Shown in pieces: positions 17,420 through 26,875 of a stretch of 64,000 nucleotides of DNA (positions are counted from its first letter, which is position 1; each line of letters begins with the position of its first letter). A program made the position numbers and the translations under genes. Under the pieces are notes generated by a model, which was given only the letters and a program-made list of their open reading frames with translations, was not told the origin of the DNA and ran no database searches. Origin of the DNA: Bacillota bacterium (GTDB lineage Bacteria > Bacillota > Sulfobacillia > Sulfobacillales > Sulfobacillaceae); contig JAKACM010000004.1 in the NCBI GenBank assembly GCA_021821465.1, positions 37,194 to 101,193 of the forward strand. The letters run 5' to 3'.

Positions 17420-17948
17420 GAACTGGTTGAACTGGATAGGTTTGGCGAAACGTGCTGGCCAATTGGCTCCCGGACATAACCAAGTGCAAAAGGCGATGCA
17501 GGAAAGAACGGCAAAATTGGTTCTGATCGCTCTGGATTCCGGGGAGTCAGTTTATCGCAAGTACCACCTGTGGGCCCAAAATTTGCAGATTCCGATGGCT
17601 CAGGCAGGAAGCATGTTGGATCTTGGACGGGCCATGGGTATGGGCCCGCACGCGGTACTTGCGATATTGGACAAGAACATCGCCAACCGGCTGGCGACCC
17701 AGTTAAGAGTTTCATCGGGGGGGAACAGTTTTGACGGAAAAAGAAAAAGTGCGCGTGTACGAACTAGCCAAGGAAGTAAAACTGGACAGCCGGCGTCTAA
17801 TCGATCTGCTCCATCGTCTGCACGTGGAAAACATCAAAAATCACATGAGTACGGTGGAGCCCGAAGCGGTCCAAACGGTCAAAGATATCATGGAGGGAAA
17901 GTTGCCTCCCGAGCCGACAAGTACTCCGGCCCCGGTAAGAAAGACTGA
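17412..17948 (+). CDS. L7Ae/L30e-family RNA-binding protein with an extended tail overlapping infB
   Basis: The first 100 residues match the YlxQ/L7Ae fold found between rnpM and infB in Firmicutes ([17 protein letters not shown], then [12 protein letters not shown], then [11 protein letters not shown]). These proteins bind kink-turn RNA. The frame does not stop there: it runs a further 75 residues through the beginning of infB, adding a basic, serine/glycine-rich tail ([12 protein letters not shown]) and giving 178 aa, with a 218-base overlap. A run of seven Gs at 17717-17723 lies exactly at the junction. Slippage there could change the C-terminus or fuse it to IF2. The GTG start at 17412 is preferred because it gives the family-typical N-terminus. 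Confidence 0.85.
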   Translation: MDKNWLNWIGLAKRAGQLAPGHNQVQKAMQERTAKLVLIALDSGESVYRKYHLWAQNLQIPMAQAGSMLDLGRAMGMGPHAVLAILDKNIANRLATQLRVSSGGNSFDGKRKSARVRTSQGSKTGQPASNRSAPSSARGKHQKSHEYGGARSGPNGQRYHGGKVASRADKYSGPGKKD

Positions 17949-20397
17949 GGCGAGGCCGGCACAAGAGGCTCCGGTGCGGCGAGGGGTTCACACTCCGTCG
18001 GAGAAGGTGCAAAAGGAACCGACTTCTCAGTCGGTGACCAAACGGCCCGTAACAGGAAATACCGGTTCAAACAACCGCCAGTCAACACAAGGCAATACTC
18101 CGCCCGGACGCAATTTTAATGAGCGGCGCAATCAGCGCACGGGATCTTACGGGGAGCATAACCGTTATGATTCATCGTCAAATGCCAGGCGATCTAATGC
18201 CCCGACTAATCAAAGGCCGCAGAGTGGTGCTAATCAAAGACCGCAGAGTGGTGGCCGGCCCTCGGGCCATTCCCAGCCCAATTCCCGACCGGGAGTGGGA
18301 TCAGAGCGCCGATCATCCGGCAGTGCCCCTGGTTCGGGACGTCCTTCAAGCGGAGGTTACCAAAAGCCGAATACGAATTCTCACCCGACGGGGCAAAGGG
18401 GTAATCAGCCGTACCGCTCAAGTTCTAAGCCGCTGACAGTTCCTCCCGCTCCTACTCAGGCAACACGGCCTAGCAAGGACCAAAACAGGCGCGGCAGCCA
18501 CAATAACAAGGATCGCCGGAATGCCTATGACCAAGGGGCGCGGCGCCGCGGCGAATGGAATGAGGAGCGTTACGGCAGTAAGAAACGTAAATCACAAAAG
18601 GCCGCGACTATACATCAGACGGATGTGTCCATGCCGCCGGTTCAACGTCACGTTGTTCTTTCCGGTACCATTCTGGTCAAGGATTTGGCCGATCAGTTGG
18701 GAGTTAAGGCCAATGAATTGATAAAACGCCTGATCGCGTTAGGTGTGATGGCCGGGGTGAATCAGGAGCTTGATCGGGATACCGCGACAATTGTTGCAAC
18801 CGAATTGGGGGCAAGGGTAGAGGAACGGGCCACTCAGGAAGAACAGGAAGAATTGATCTTGCAAGGAGAAGAAGACAAACCCGAAAGTCAGACCGAGAGA
18901 CCTCCGGTGGTGACGGTAATGGGGCACGTCGACCATGGGAAAACATCCCTTCTGGATCGTATTCGGGCCACACGGGTAACGCAATCCGAGGCAGGGGGCA
19001 TTACACAGCACATTGGAGCATCGGTTATTGAATGGCATGATCGCAGAGTGGTATTTTTGGACACCCCTGGACATGAGGCTTTTACCTCTATGCGGGCCCG
19101 AGGTGCGCAGGTGACTGATGTTGCCGTATTGGTTGTCGCAGCCAATGACGGGGTCATGCCTCAGACCATTGAGGCTATTAACCACGCTAAGGCCGCCAAT
19201 GTGCCTATTGTGGTGGCCATTAATAAAATCGATTTGCCCGATGCCAATCCCGACAAGGTGCGAACCGAACTGAGCCATTTTGATCTTATTGCCGAAGAGT
19301 GGGGCGGCAATACTATTATGGTTCCGGTTTCGGCTCGTTCCGGGGAAGGCATCGACCGGTTGCTCGAAGCCCTAATCCTTCAGGCCGATGTGCTGGAACT
19401 GAAGGCCAACGCTAAAAGGGCTGCTCAAGGGACTATCATCGAAGCAAAGCTTGACAAAGGGCGAGGCCCTGTGGCCACGGTTTTGGTTTCGAAAGGCCGA
19501 TTGAACGTCGGAGACGTTTTTGTCGCCGGATCCGTGTATGGACGTGTGCGGGCTTTGATTAATGACCGAGGTCAGCGGGTGAAAAATGCGGGACCATCCA
19601 TGCCCGTGGAGGTTCTAGGCTTCAACCAGCTACCGGAAGCCGGTGATGACTTTGTCATTTTGGCCGATGAGAAACAAGCCAAGACGATAGCAGACTCCCG
19701 TCAAGAGCGTGTGCGCCGGCAATCCGAAGGCGGAGGACACGGAGTGTCCCTTGATGACTTTTTGCAACGTCTTAAAGACGAAGCGGTGAAGGATCTGAAT
19801 TTGGTTATTAAGGCCGACGTCCATGGTTCGGCGGAAGCTTTGGGCCAGTCTGTAATAAAGTTGTCGAATGACGAGGTGCGGGTGCGGGTTTTGCACTCGG
19901 GAGTGGGCACCGTGACCGAAACCGATGTCATGTTGGCTCAGGCATCACACGCCATTATTGTGGGATTCGGAGTCAGTGTCCAAACTAAAGCACGCCAGAT
20001 CGCTGAAAAAGAGCACGTGGACATTCGAAGCTACCGTGTGATTTATGATGCGATTGACGACATTAACAAGGCATTGAAAGGAATGCTGGAACCCAAATAC
20101 GAGGAAGTCATCCTCGGACGCGCTGAAGTGCGTGAAGTGTTCCGGGTGCCTAAAATTGGGGCAGTGGCAGGCTGTTATGTGACTGACGGAAAGATCCTGC
20201 GCAACGGCAAGACTCGAGTGTTGCGGGACGGTTCCGTAGTTCATGAAGGAAATATTGGCTCGCTGAAACGGTTTAAGGATGATGTTCGGGAAGTGACGAC
20301 AAACTTTGAATGCGGGATTGGTCTTGAGAAATTTAACGATATTAAAGTGGGGGACATTTTTGAGGTGTTCACCGAGGAAGAGGTTAAGGCCAGTTGA
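17731..20397 (+). CDS. infB: Translation initiation factor IF-2
   Basis: GTPase that places initiator tRNA on the small ribosomal subunit. The 888 residues contain a first IF2-N domain (1-55, [21 protein letters not shown]), a long low-complexity linker rich in R, S, N, G and P (about 60-290), a second IF2-N domain (about 305-355), and the G domain from about 390 with [17 protein letters not shown] and NKIDLP. The C-terminal domains that bind fMet-tRNA follow. The TTG start has a G-rich site (GGGGGGG at 17717-17723) seven bases upstream. The linker contains a 24-bp tandem repeat. Confidence 0.96.
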   Translation: MTEKEKVRVYELAKEVKLDSRRLIDLLHRLHVENIKNHMSTVEPEAVQTVKDIMEGKLPPEPTSTPAPVRKTEARPAQEAPVRRGVHTPSEKVQKEPTSQSVTKRPVTGNTGSNNRQSTQGNTPPGRNFNERRNQRTGSYGEHNRYDSSSNARRSNAPTNQRPQSGANQRPQSGGRPSGHSQPNSRPGVGSERRSSGSAPGSGRPSSGGYQKPNTNSHPTGQRGNQPYRSSSKPLTVPPAPTQATRPSKDQNRRGSHNNKDRRNAYDQGARRRGEWNEERYGSKKRKSQKAATIHQTDVSMPPVQRHVVLSGTILVKDLADQLGVKANELIKRLIALGVMAGVNQELDRDTATIVATELGARVEERATQEEQEELILQGEEDKPESQTERPPVVTVMGHVDHGKTSLLDRIRATRVTQSEAGGITQHIGASVIEWHDRRVVFLDTPGHEAFTSMRARGAQVTDVAVLVVAANDGVMPQTIEAINHAKAANVPIVVAINKIDLPDANPDKVRTELSHFDLIAEEWGGNTIMVPVSARSGEGIDRLLEALILQADVLELKANAKRAAQGTIIEAKLDKGRGPVATVLVSKGRLNVGDVFVAGSVYGRVRALINDRGQRVKNAGPSMPVEVLGFNQLPEAGDDFVILADEKQAKTIADSRQERVRRQSEGGGHGVSLDDFLQRLKDEAVKDLNLVIKADVHGSAEALGQSVIKLSNDEVRVRVLHSGVGTVTETDVMLAQASHAIIVGFGVSVQTKARQIAEKEHVDIRSYRVIYDAIDDINKALKGMLEPKYEEVILGRAEVREVFRVPKIGAVAGCYVTDGKILRNGKTRVLRDGSVVHEGNIGSLKRFKDDVREVTTNFECGIGLEKFNDIKVGDIFEVFTEEEVKAS
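18208..18255 (+). repeat. 24-bp tandem repeat within infB
   Basis: Two adjacent copies of 24 bp differ at only two positions and encode NQRPQSGA and NQRPQSGG in the disordered linker of IF-2. Linker length in IF-2 varies widely between species, and this duplication shows one way it changes. Confidence 0.85.
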
Positions 20398-20421
20398 AAA
20401 GGTGAAAGTAGGTGAGTGGCG

Positions 20422-20769
20422 ATGAATAAGGCCCGCGCCCAACGCATTGCTTTAGCAATTCAGCAAGAACTTGGTAAAATGCTGCAGAAGGACGTCAAAG
20501 ATCCGAGGATCGGCTTTGTGAGCATTTTACATGTTGAGCTGTCCCGTGACCTATCGGTAGCTAAAGTGTTTGTGAGTCATTTGGGAACACAGGAAGAAGC
20601 GGACGCCAGCCTTGCCGGACTTAGGAGTGCCACACCCTTTTTGCGAGGAGAGGTTGCCCGTCGCTTACATTTGCGGCTGGCACCTCAACTGGACTTTCGG
20701 CAAGATTCATCAATAGTGGAAAGCATGCACATTCAGGATATTTTGCGGCAGCTGCCAAATCGAGAATGA
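20422..20769 (+). CDS. rbfA: Ribosome-binding factor A
   Basis: Small KH-fold protein, about 115 aa, that binds the 30S subunit and helps mature the 5' end of 16S rRNA. Family features visible are ARAQRIALAIQQELGKML at the N-terminus, VKDPRIGFVSILHVELSRDLSVAKVFVS in the KH core, and LRLAPQLDFRQDSSIVES near the end. An upstream GTG at 20416 is part of the AGGTGAG ribosome binding site, so the ATG at 20422 is preferred. It follows infB by 24 bases and precedes truB, the standard order. Confidence 0.94.
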   Translation: MNKARAQRIALAIQQELGKMLQKDVKDPRIGFVSILHVELSRDLSVAKVFVSHLGTQEEADASLAGLRSATPFLRGEVARRLHLRLAPQLDFRQDSSIVESMHIQDILRQLPNRE

Positions 20770-20821
20770 TATCGGCGTCGAGATTTCGTTCCGGGCGGAA
20801 CAGGTTAAAGAGGTATCTCGC

Positions 20822-21688
20822 GTGTTAAACGGATTTTTGAACGTCTATAAGCCGTCGGGAATGTCTTCCCACCAGGTTGTGTCGAAGATCCGGCAGATGG
20901 CCGGACAGAAACAGGTTGGTCATGCGGGTACCTTGGATCCCACGGCAGAAGGCGTTTTGCCTATTGCCATGGGATCTTACACCCGCCTTTTGGAGTGGAC
21001 CAATCTCGTTCCGAAAACATACCGGACGCAAATGACGCTCGGTATTCAAACTCATAGCGGGGATCAAGAAGGGTACGTGGTGGCTGAATCCGGAGATCCT
21101 TTTCCCGATTGCGAGCAAATAGTCATGGCGGTGAGATGGCTACAGGGGAAAATTTTGCAGTTTCCGCCGCAAGTTTCCGCACTGAAACAAGGCGGGCAGA
21201 GGGCTTACGATCTGGTCCGAAGAGGCAAGACATCATGGATTGCACCAAGATTTGCGATGATCCAGGACATTCGGTTGACCGGGGGCCACAACCGATCTTG
21301 GTGGCTTGAATTGAGTGTGGGGTCGGGGACTTACATCCGGGCGATCGTCAGAGATCTGGGATTTATCCTTGGCCACGCTGCATCTGTGCAGGCTCTTCAG
21401 CGAATTCAGGTGGGAAGTTTTAGGGCAGATGATGCTCACAGTCTTGATCAACTCAATAAGTCACGCGATTGGAAAGGTCTATTGCTTACTCACCCTTCCT
21501 TATTGGTGATTCCCACCATTGCGATTAAGGATTACCAGATACGTAATCTCATTCAAGGGAAACTTTCCGCGATTCCTCATATTGAGGGGGTGGAAGGAGT
21601 GGTGGGATTGAGTTATAACGATGTCATTGTTGCGGTCGTAGAAGGACCCCCGTGGCATTTTCGTAAAGTTCTGGCAAAGGATGAATAA
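20822..21688 (+). CDS. truB: tRNA pseudouridine(55) synthase TruB
   Basis: Makes pseudouridine at position 55 in the T loop of nearly all tRNAs. The catalytic aspartate is D39 in the motif GTLDPTAEGVLP, and the N-terminal NVYKPSGMSSH motif is normal. The size is 288 aa, of which the last 70 or so residues form the PUA-like C-terminal domain. A GTG start follows AGAGGT by eight or nine bases. Its end overlaps ribF by eight bases, so translation of the two is probably coupled. Confidence 0.95.
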   Translation: MLNGFLNVYKPSGMSSHQVVSKIRQMAGQKQVGHAGTLDPTAEGVLPIAMGSYTRLLEWTNLVPKTYRTQMTLGIQTHSGDQEGYVVAESGDPFPDCEQIVMAVRWLQGKILQFPPQVSALKQGGQRAYDLVRRGKTSWIAPRFAMIQDIRLTGGHNRSWWLELSVGSGTYIRAIVRDLGFILGHAASVQALQRIQVGSFRADDAHSLDQLNKSRDWKGLLLTHPSLLVIPTIAIKDYQIRNLIQGKLSAIPHIEGVEGVVGLSYNDVIVAVVEGPPWHFRKVLAKDE

Positions 21689-22613
21689 ATGGATGGAACG
21701 TCTAACACAAACCGATCCTAAAATTTCAACGGTGGTCCTTATTGGCAATTTCGACGGGGTTCATGCAGGACACCAGGCTCTAATCAGGCAAGCCAAGAGA
21801 ATAAGTCAGAAACATCACTGGCCGGTGGTGGCCTTAACCTTTGATCCCCATCCCTCTGTTGTATTGCGGCCTCATCCCCCCAAGAAGTATCTGATTACCC
21901 CCTTAGATTTAAAAATTTACTGGATGGAATATTACGGCGTAGATTATGTGAGTGTGCTTTCTTTTAATCATGAGTTGGCTATGGTTCCTCCAATGGCCTT
22001 TCTGACTTTGGAAGTGCGTCAAAAACTCAGGGCAGAGGCTGTTGTGGTGGGTTACAATTTCACTTTTGGTGCGGGAGGCACCGGCAGTATTGAAACCTTG
22101 AAAAACTGGGGAGAGCTAACCGGAGTGAAAGTTCGCATTGTCGAACCCATAAACACCGAGTCACTGGTTGTGTCGAGTTCCGCCATCCGCCAATATATTA
22201 TCGAAGGGCATATTAGTGAAGCCAACAATTTGCTGGCTCACCCTTTTAGTGTGCAAGGGGTGGCTCAGAAGGGTGCGGGACGTGGGTCTCAAATCGGAAT
22301 ACCTACGCTCAATTGTCTTCCGCCGTCCCAACAGATTATGCCGCCTTTTGGGGTTTACGCGGGGTATCTCAGCTTAAACGGCTCCGAGACAAGATGGCCG
22401 GGTGTAGCTAACTGGGGAATTCGTCCTACGTTCCAGGGTGAAGAGGCCGTATTTGAAGTGCATGTTATCGACCGAGATCTCGGAGATCTTCATGATCAAT
22501 CGATGCGCTTTGATTTTTATCACTCACTGAGGCCGGAAAAGAAGTTTGACCGGATTGAAGCTCTTGTCAGCCAGATTCGGCAAGATATCGACCAAGCCCG
22601 TAAGTTGCTCTAA
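21681..22613 (+). CDS. ribF: Bifunctional riboflavin kinase / FAD synthetase
   Basis: Phosphorylates riboflavin to FMN and adenylates FMN to FAD. The N-terminal FAD synthetase domain shows IGNFDGVHAGHQALI (residues 14-28) and the SSSAIR motif near residue 170. The C-terminal kinase domain begins around residue 185 (PFSVQGVAQKGAGRGSQIGIPTLN) and contains VANWGIRPTF and VHVIDRDLGDL. The length of 310 aa is usual. It overlaps the end of truB and is the last gene before the rpsO promoter. Confidence 0.95.
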   Translation: MNKWMERLTQTDPKISTVVLIGNFDGVHAGHQALIRQAKRISQKHHWPVVALTFDPHPSVVLRPHPPKKYLITPLDLKIYWMEYYGVDYVSVLSFNHELAMVPPMAFLTLEVRQKLRAEAVVVGYNFTFGAGGTGSIETLKNWGELTGVKVRIVEPINTESLVVSSSAIRQYIIEGHISEANNLLAHPFSVQGVAQKGAGRGSQIGIPTLNCLPPSQQIMPPFGVYAGYLSLNGSETRWPGVANWGIRPTFQGEEAVFEVHVIDRDLGDLHDQSMRFDFYHSLRPEKKFDRIEALVSQIRQDIDQARKLL

Positions 22614-22633
22614 AGAATGGGGTATGATACAAT
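22605..22633 (+). promoter_or_regulatory. Promoter for rpsO
   Basis: TTGCTC at 22605-22610 and TACAAT at 22628-22633, separated by 17 bp, fit the housekeeping sigma-A consensus. It overlaps the 3' end of ribF and would produce a leader of about 230 bases before rpsO. Confidence 0.55.
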
Positions 22634-22869
22634 TAACTGTCTTTGGATTGGAGTTAGCTTAACGTAAACCGGAATCTGACAAAAATGGTTGGCAGGACTC
22701 AGCACATATGTTGCAGAGGATTCGGGTTTGGCCGTGTGTAAGTGAATCGGCTTTATCGGCGAACAGGAATTACCCAACCGACTCGACAGGTTTATCAGGA
22801 CGGCGTGGCACTCAATCCTGGATCTTTGAGTAAGACGCATTCACGGTTGGTCAGAAGGGGGGGAACACG
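22634..22869 (+). other. rpsO mRNA leader
   Basis: About 230 untranslated bases lie between the promoter and rpsO. Leaders of S15 genes often fold so that free S15 represses its own translation. Several complementary segments exist here (for example CCAACCG with CGGTTGG across 22778-22852), but I cannot match a known S15 leader class by eye. Confidence 0.35.
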
Positions 22870-23139
22870 ATGGCCCTCGAAGCAAGAGACAAGCAGGCCA
22901 TCATTGCGGCTAATCGGCTGCATGAATCGGACACGGGGTCGCCGGAAGTTCAAGTCGCACTGTTGACTCAACGCATTATAGAACTCACCGAGCACCTGAA
23001 GATACACAAAAAGGACCATCATTCCCGTCGCGGTTTACTGACAATGGTGGGCCACCGTCGGGCATTGCTGAATTACCTGCGAAATACCGACAGCGCGAGA
23101 TATCGTGCGCTGATAAAACGGCTGGGATTACGTCGATAG
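22870..23139 (+). CDS. rpsO: 30S ribosomal protein S15
   Basis: Primary 16S rRNA-binding protein that organises the central domain of the 30S subunit. The 89 residues carry the family signature, including [15 protein letters not shown] at 22-36, the [10 protein letters not shown] motif and the terminal [20 protein letters not shown]. The ATG follows GGGGGGGAAC about six bases upstream. A terminator directly follows its stop codon, so much of its transcript probably ends before pnp. Confidence 0.97.
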   Translation: MALEARDKQAIIAANRLHESDTGSPEVQVALLTQRIIELTEHLKIHKKDHHSRRGLLTMVGHRRALLNYLRNTDSARYRALIKRLGLRR

Positions 23140-23163
23140 AGCGGGATACTCCCGCTCTATTTT
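23136..23163 (+). terminator. Intrinsic terminator between rpsO and pnp
   Basis: An 11-bp perfect stem, ATAGAGCGGGA with TCCCGCTCTAT, and a TAC loop, followed by TTT. It begins within the rpsO stop codon. Read-through could still supply pnp. Confidence 0.8.
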
Positions 23164-23212
23164 CCAATGCGGATATCATTGGTATCGTGATTTTGTGTAC
23201 AGGAGGGTATGT

Positions 23213-25423
23213 ATGGAGGCTATTACTACCGACTTTTTGGTAGGCGGCCGCACTTTGACACTTGAAACCGGGAATATGGCACGGCAGGCCAATGGTTCAG
23301 TGGTCGTTCGCTATGGTGACACCGTCGTGCTCGTGACTGTTGTCGCGTCTCGAGAACCCAGGGAAAATGCAGATTTTTTCCCATTGACGGTGGATGTGGA
23401 AGAGCGGTTGTATGCCGTGGGGAAGATACCGGGAGGTTATATTAAACGTGAAGGCCGACCCAGCGAGTCGGCAATTTTGGCTGCCCGCTTAACTGACCGA
23501 CCCATTCGTCCACTTTTCCCGGAGGGTCTACGCCACGATGTCCATGTTGTCGTGAGTATTTTGTCCGTAGACTATGATTATTCACCGGAAATTTGTGGCA
23601 TGATTGGAGCTTCGGCGGCCTTGAGTATTTCTGATATTCCGTTTGACGGGCCCATTGCAGCTGTCCAAGTGGGTTATATCGACGGACAGTTTATCATTAA
23701 CCCCACAAGTGAACAAGACAGGCAAAGTCATTTGAAACTGATGATTGCGGGAACTTATGACGCCATTTTGATGATTGAAGCTGGCGCCAACATCGTTCCT
23801 GAATCCGTGATATTAGATGCGATTTTATTTGGACACGAAGAAATACGTCGCATCATTGAGGGCATCCGGAATTTCCAACAGATTGTGGCCAGACCTAAGG
23901 CCGAATATCCTCTGTTCCTGCCGTCAGCCGAATTGATGGAAACGAGTCGAGAGCTCGGCTGGGACAAACTGCTCGAGGCGATGCGCAATAGTGATAAGCG
24001 ACAGCGGGGAGAAAATATTGAAAAGGTCAACCGCGAGCTCAAGGAAATTTTACTTGAGCGTTTTCCTGACGAAGAGACTATGATCTCCGGCACTCTTAAG
24101 AAAGTGCTAAAAGAGGTCGTTCGTTACGCCATCATCCATGACGGTATTCGCCCCGATGGTCGGGAAAAGGACGAAATTCGGCCAATTTCTATTGAGGTGG
24201 GCGTCTTGCCCCGAGTTCACGGCACGGGGTTGTTTACAAGAGGGCAAACTCAGGCACTGACGGCGATGACCTTAGGCCCTTTGTCGGACCAACAGATGCT
24301 GGATGGCATTGGAGTGGAGGAATCACGCCGCTATTTGCATCATTACAATTTCCCGCCGTTTGCCACCGGGGAATCCGGACCGATGCGAGGACCCAATCGC
24401 CGCGCCATTGGCCACGGGGTTTTAGCCGGACGTGCTTTGGAAGCTGTCATTCCGTCCGAAGAAGAATTCCCGTATACTTTACGACTCGTTTCAGACATTC
24501 TGGAATCTAATGGCTCCAGTTCTATGGCTTCGGTGTGTGGCAGCACACTGGCTTTGATGGACGGAGGAGTCCCTATCAAGGCACCTGTGGCGGGAATAGC
24601 CATGGGACTCGTAAAGAATGATGAAGGTGTCGTGGTGTTGACCGATATTCAAGGACTCGAAGATGCGTTAGGGGACATGGATTTCAAAGTGGCGGGGACG
24701 AGGGACGGTGTTACCGCTATCCAGATGGACATCAAAATTCACGGTCTGGATCGGGAAATTTTAGAAATCGCGTTACAGCAAGCCCGTAAAGCGCGTTTGG
24801 AAATTCTGGACATGATAGAAGCGGTAATTCCCGAACCGCGGAAGGAACTTTCCTTGTATGCGCCCCGGATTTTGACCATGCAGATTGATCCCGAGAAAAT
24901 CGGCGCTGTAATAGGACCCGGAGGCAAAACGATTAACAAAATTATCGACAGCACAAGAATTGGCGACAAGAAGGTGGAAATAGACATTGAGGATGATGGT
25001 ATCATTTACATCGCGTCTATGGACGAAGAGATTGCGCGTCGTGCTCAAAAAATGATCGAAGGCCTCACCCGAACTCTTGAGGTGGGGGAGATTTTTGAAG
25101 GACATGTGTCTCGCCTTAAGGACTTCGGCGCTTTTGTGGAAATCCTTCCGGGTAAAGAAGGACTGGTGCATATATCCCAGTTGTCCTATAACCATGTGAA
25201 CAAGGTGACAGATGTGATTGCGGTCGGTGATCCCTTAATGGTCAAGATCATCGAAATTGACTCCGTGGGGCGAATCAATTTATCTCATAAGGATACACTC
25301 CCGGTACCGGACGGATATGATCCGTCAAAGCCGCGCCCGTCCCATGATCGCATGCATGATCATTCATCGCATGACAAAACATCGCATAAGCGTGCCGGTG
25401 CACATGGCCCCACCCGCCGTTGA
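23213..25423 (+). CDS. pnp: Polyribonucleotide nucleotidyltransferase (PNPase)
   Basis: Phosphorolytic 3'-5' exoribonuclease of mRNA decay. The 736 residues hold two RNase PH domains (first with [12 protein letters not shown], second with [12 protein letters not shown] and [15 protein letters not shown]), then a KH domain ([15 protein letters not shown], about 560) and an S1 domain ([15 protein letters not shown], about 625-695). The tail is histidine- and lysine-rich ([17 protein letters not shown]). The frame is open from 23195, but the ATG at 23213 has AGGAGGG five bases upstream and gives the expected N-terminus. Confidence 0.96.
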   Translation: MEAITTDFLVGGRTLTLETGNMARQANGSVVVRYGDTVVLVTVVASREPRENADFFPLTVDVEERLYAVGKIPGGYIKREGRPSESAILAARLTDRPIRPLFPEGLRHDVHVVVSILSVDYDYSPEICGMIGASAALSISDIPFDGPIAAVQVGYIDGQFIINPTSEQDRQSHLKLMIAGTYDAILMIEAGANIVPESVILDAILFGHEEIRRIIEGIRNFQQIVARPKAEYPLFLPSAELMETSRELGWDKLLEAMRNSDKRQRGENIEKVNRELKEILLERFPDEETMISGTLKKVLKEVVRYAIIHDGIRPDGREKDEIRPISIEVGVLPRVHGTGLFTRGQTQALTAMTLGPLSDQQMLDGIGVEESRRYLHHYNFPPFATGESGPMRGPNRRAIGHGVLAGRALEAVIPSEEEFPYTLRLVSDILESNGSSSMASVCGSTLALMDGGVPIKAPVAGIAMGLVKNDEGVVVLTDIQGLEDALGDMDFKVAGTRDGVTAIQMDIKIHGLDREILEIALQQARKARLEILDMIEAVIPEPRKELSLYAPRILTMQIDPEKIGAVIGPGGKTINKIIDSTRIGDKKVEIDIEDDGIIYIASMDEEIARRAQKMIEGLTRTLEVGEIFEGHVSRLKDFGAFVEILPGKEGLVHISQLSYNHVNKVTDVIAVGDPLMVKIIEIDSVGRINLSHKDTLPVPDGYDPSKPRPSHDRMHDHSSHDKTSHKRAGAHGPTRR

Positions 25424-25890
25424 TTCTTTGTAATCAATGGAAAGGAGAGATGGCCAAGATGATGTGCTCACCCTAGGTGAGGGGTACGGACTGGGGGCAC
25501 GTTTTCAGCATTTCCCAAAACGGAGACGGTAATGAGCAGGTTGGAAAAAGCTCAAGCCGCCCGTTTTTTTGTTTTCGGCGGAGAAGAATGACAGCTTAGC
25601 AAGCCCATTATCCGCCGAAAAAGTTACCGGGAATTCAAAATTGTTCGAGAGCAACGATTCTTGAGGTTTTGATGGAACTTTCTTCTTTCCTCCCCTGTTT
25701 AGATTAATGAATTTTACCACCATACGGAATTAGTAGTTCATTGTCCTTCATCAGGGCCGTTTATCAGTGACATTTTTCCTGCATTTTGTGCGGAAATTTG
25801 TCAATCCTTCTTTTAATTGAGGGTTCTACTTTGGCCATTATGGCCATAGGACAAGAAAGAGGCAATGTCAGTTGGAAGGAGTATTTTTCG
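25424..25890 (+). other. pnp-ylxY intergenic region with micro-ORF and inverted repeats
   Basis: No full gene. A nine-codon frame with stop (25450-25476, MAKMMCSP) directly follows AAAGGAGAG. Its end lies in a perfect hairpin, CTCACC-CTA-GGTGAG, at 25467-25481, an arrangement that recalls translational attenuation. Farther on, an 11-bp inverted repeat, TTTTCGGCGGA at 25572-25582 and TCCGCCGAAAA at 25611-25621, encloses 28 bases. Its origin is unknown. Confidence 0.4.
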
Positions 25891-26634
25891 ATGTGGATCA
25901 AAGTGATTTCTCTACGCTCCCCTACCATAAAGTTATTGTCGGTGATGGCGGTGTTAATCATCAGTGTGATGATTTTCAATACCCCCGCGCCCCAAAAGGC
26001 GGCGGTGGATGCGCCCTTTGCGAATCCGGTCTACCGAGTGATTACCTCTCAACGTGCGATGGCATTGACTGTCAACGTGGTTTGGGGAACCCAGTATGTG
26101 CCGAAAATGTTGGCGCTATTGCATCAGAATCATGTCGCCGCGACTTTTATGGTGGGTGGAGTATGGGCTCAAAAACACCCTAATCTTGTTCGCCAAATGG
26201 TGAAAGATGGCATGGAAGTGGGCAATCACGGGTGGAATCATGGCCATCCGGCTAACATGTCCGTTAGCGAAAATGTTTTGGATATTGAGAAAACCAATGA
26301 GACGGTACAAAAAGTGGCTAACGTCCTTCCCCGTGTCTATGCACCACCTTATGGAGAATTGGGCCCGTCGGTAATAAACGCCTCGGCAAAATTACACATG
26401 CCCTTGGTAATGTGGACGATTGATACAATTGATTGGCGCCCGTCGTCTCAAGTGCCTTATATCGTCAATAAAGTCATACAAAAGGCGAAGCCAGGAGCCA
26501 TTGTTTTGATGCATCCTACTGATCGAAGTGTTTTGGCCCTGGGCGAGATCATTCAGGGGTTGAAGCAAGAGGGCTATCAGTTCGTAACGGTTTCGCACTT
26601 AATGAAAATGGGCACACCCGCCACTGATGAGTGA
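25891..26634 (+). CDS. ylxY: YlxY-type polysaccharide deacetylase homologue
   Basis: About 247 aa: a short cytoplasmic start, one membrane segment (LLSVMAVLIISVMIF, about 14-28) and an extracytoplasmic NodB-fold domain. The usual metal/catalytic motif TFDDG is replaced by TVNVVWG, while the second motif survives as NHGWNHGHPANM and the APPYGE motif is present. YlxY-type proteins of sporulating bacteria show the same loss, so catalysis is doubtful. The ATG at 25891 with GAAGGAG nine bases upstream is preferred over an earlier in-frame start at 25786. The pnp-ylxY-mlpA-ymxH order matches Bacillus subtilis. Confidence 0.85.
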   Translation: MWIKVISLRSPTIKLLSVMAVLIISVMIFNTPAPQKAAVDAPFANPVYRVITSQRAMALTVNVVWGTQYVPKMLALLHQNHVAATFMVGGVWAQKHPNLVRQMVKDGMEVGNHGWNHGHPANMSVSENVLDIEKTNETVQKVANVLPRVYAPPYGELGPSVINASAKLHMPLVMWTIDTIDWRPSSQVPYIVNKVIQKAKPGAIVLMHPTDRSVLALGEIIQGLKQEGYQFVTVSHLMKMGTPATDE

Positions 26635-26875
26635 AATGTGCTCATTTTGGATGTGACTCTTTTGCTAAAATAAAGGGAACGTAGTGAATATCTTTAGCTG
26701 AGAGATAGCTGATGGCCGGATCATGTGTGATGCCAACTCCCGAACTATCTCACCCCTCTCGGACGAAAGAGCAATTGGCCTTAAATCAACGGCTTCGGAA
26801 CAAGAAGTAATCCGGGCAAATGACTGTGAGCGATTTCTTAGTGAGGATGGGTGAGCGCTAAATAATTCGGAAATT

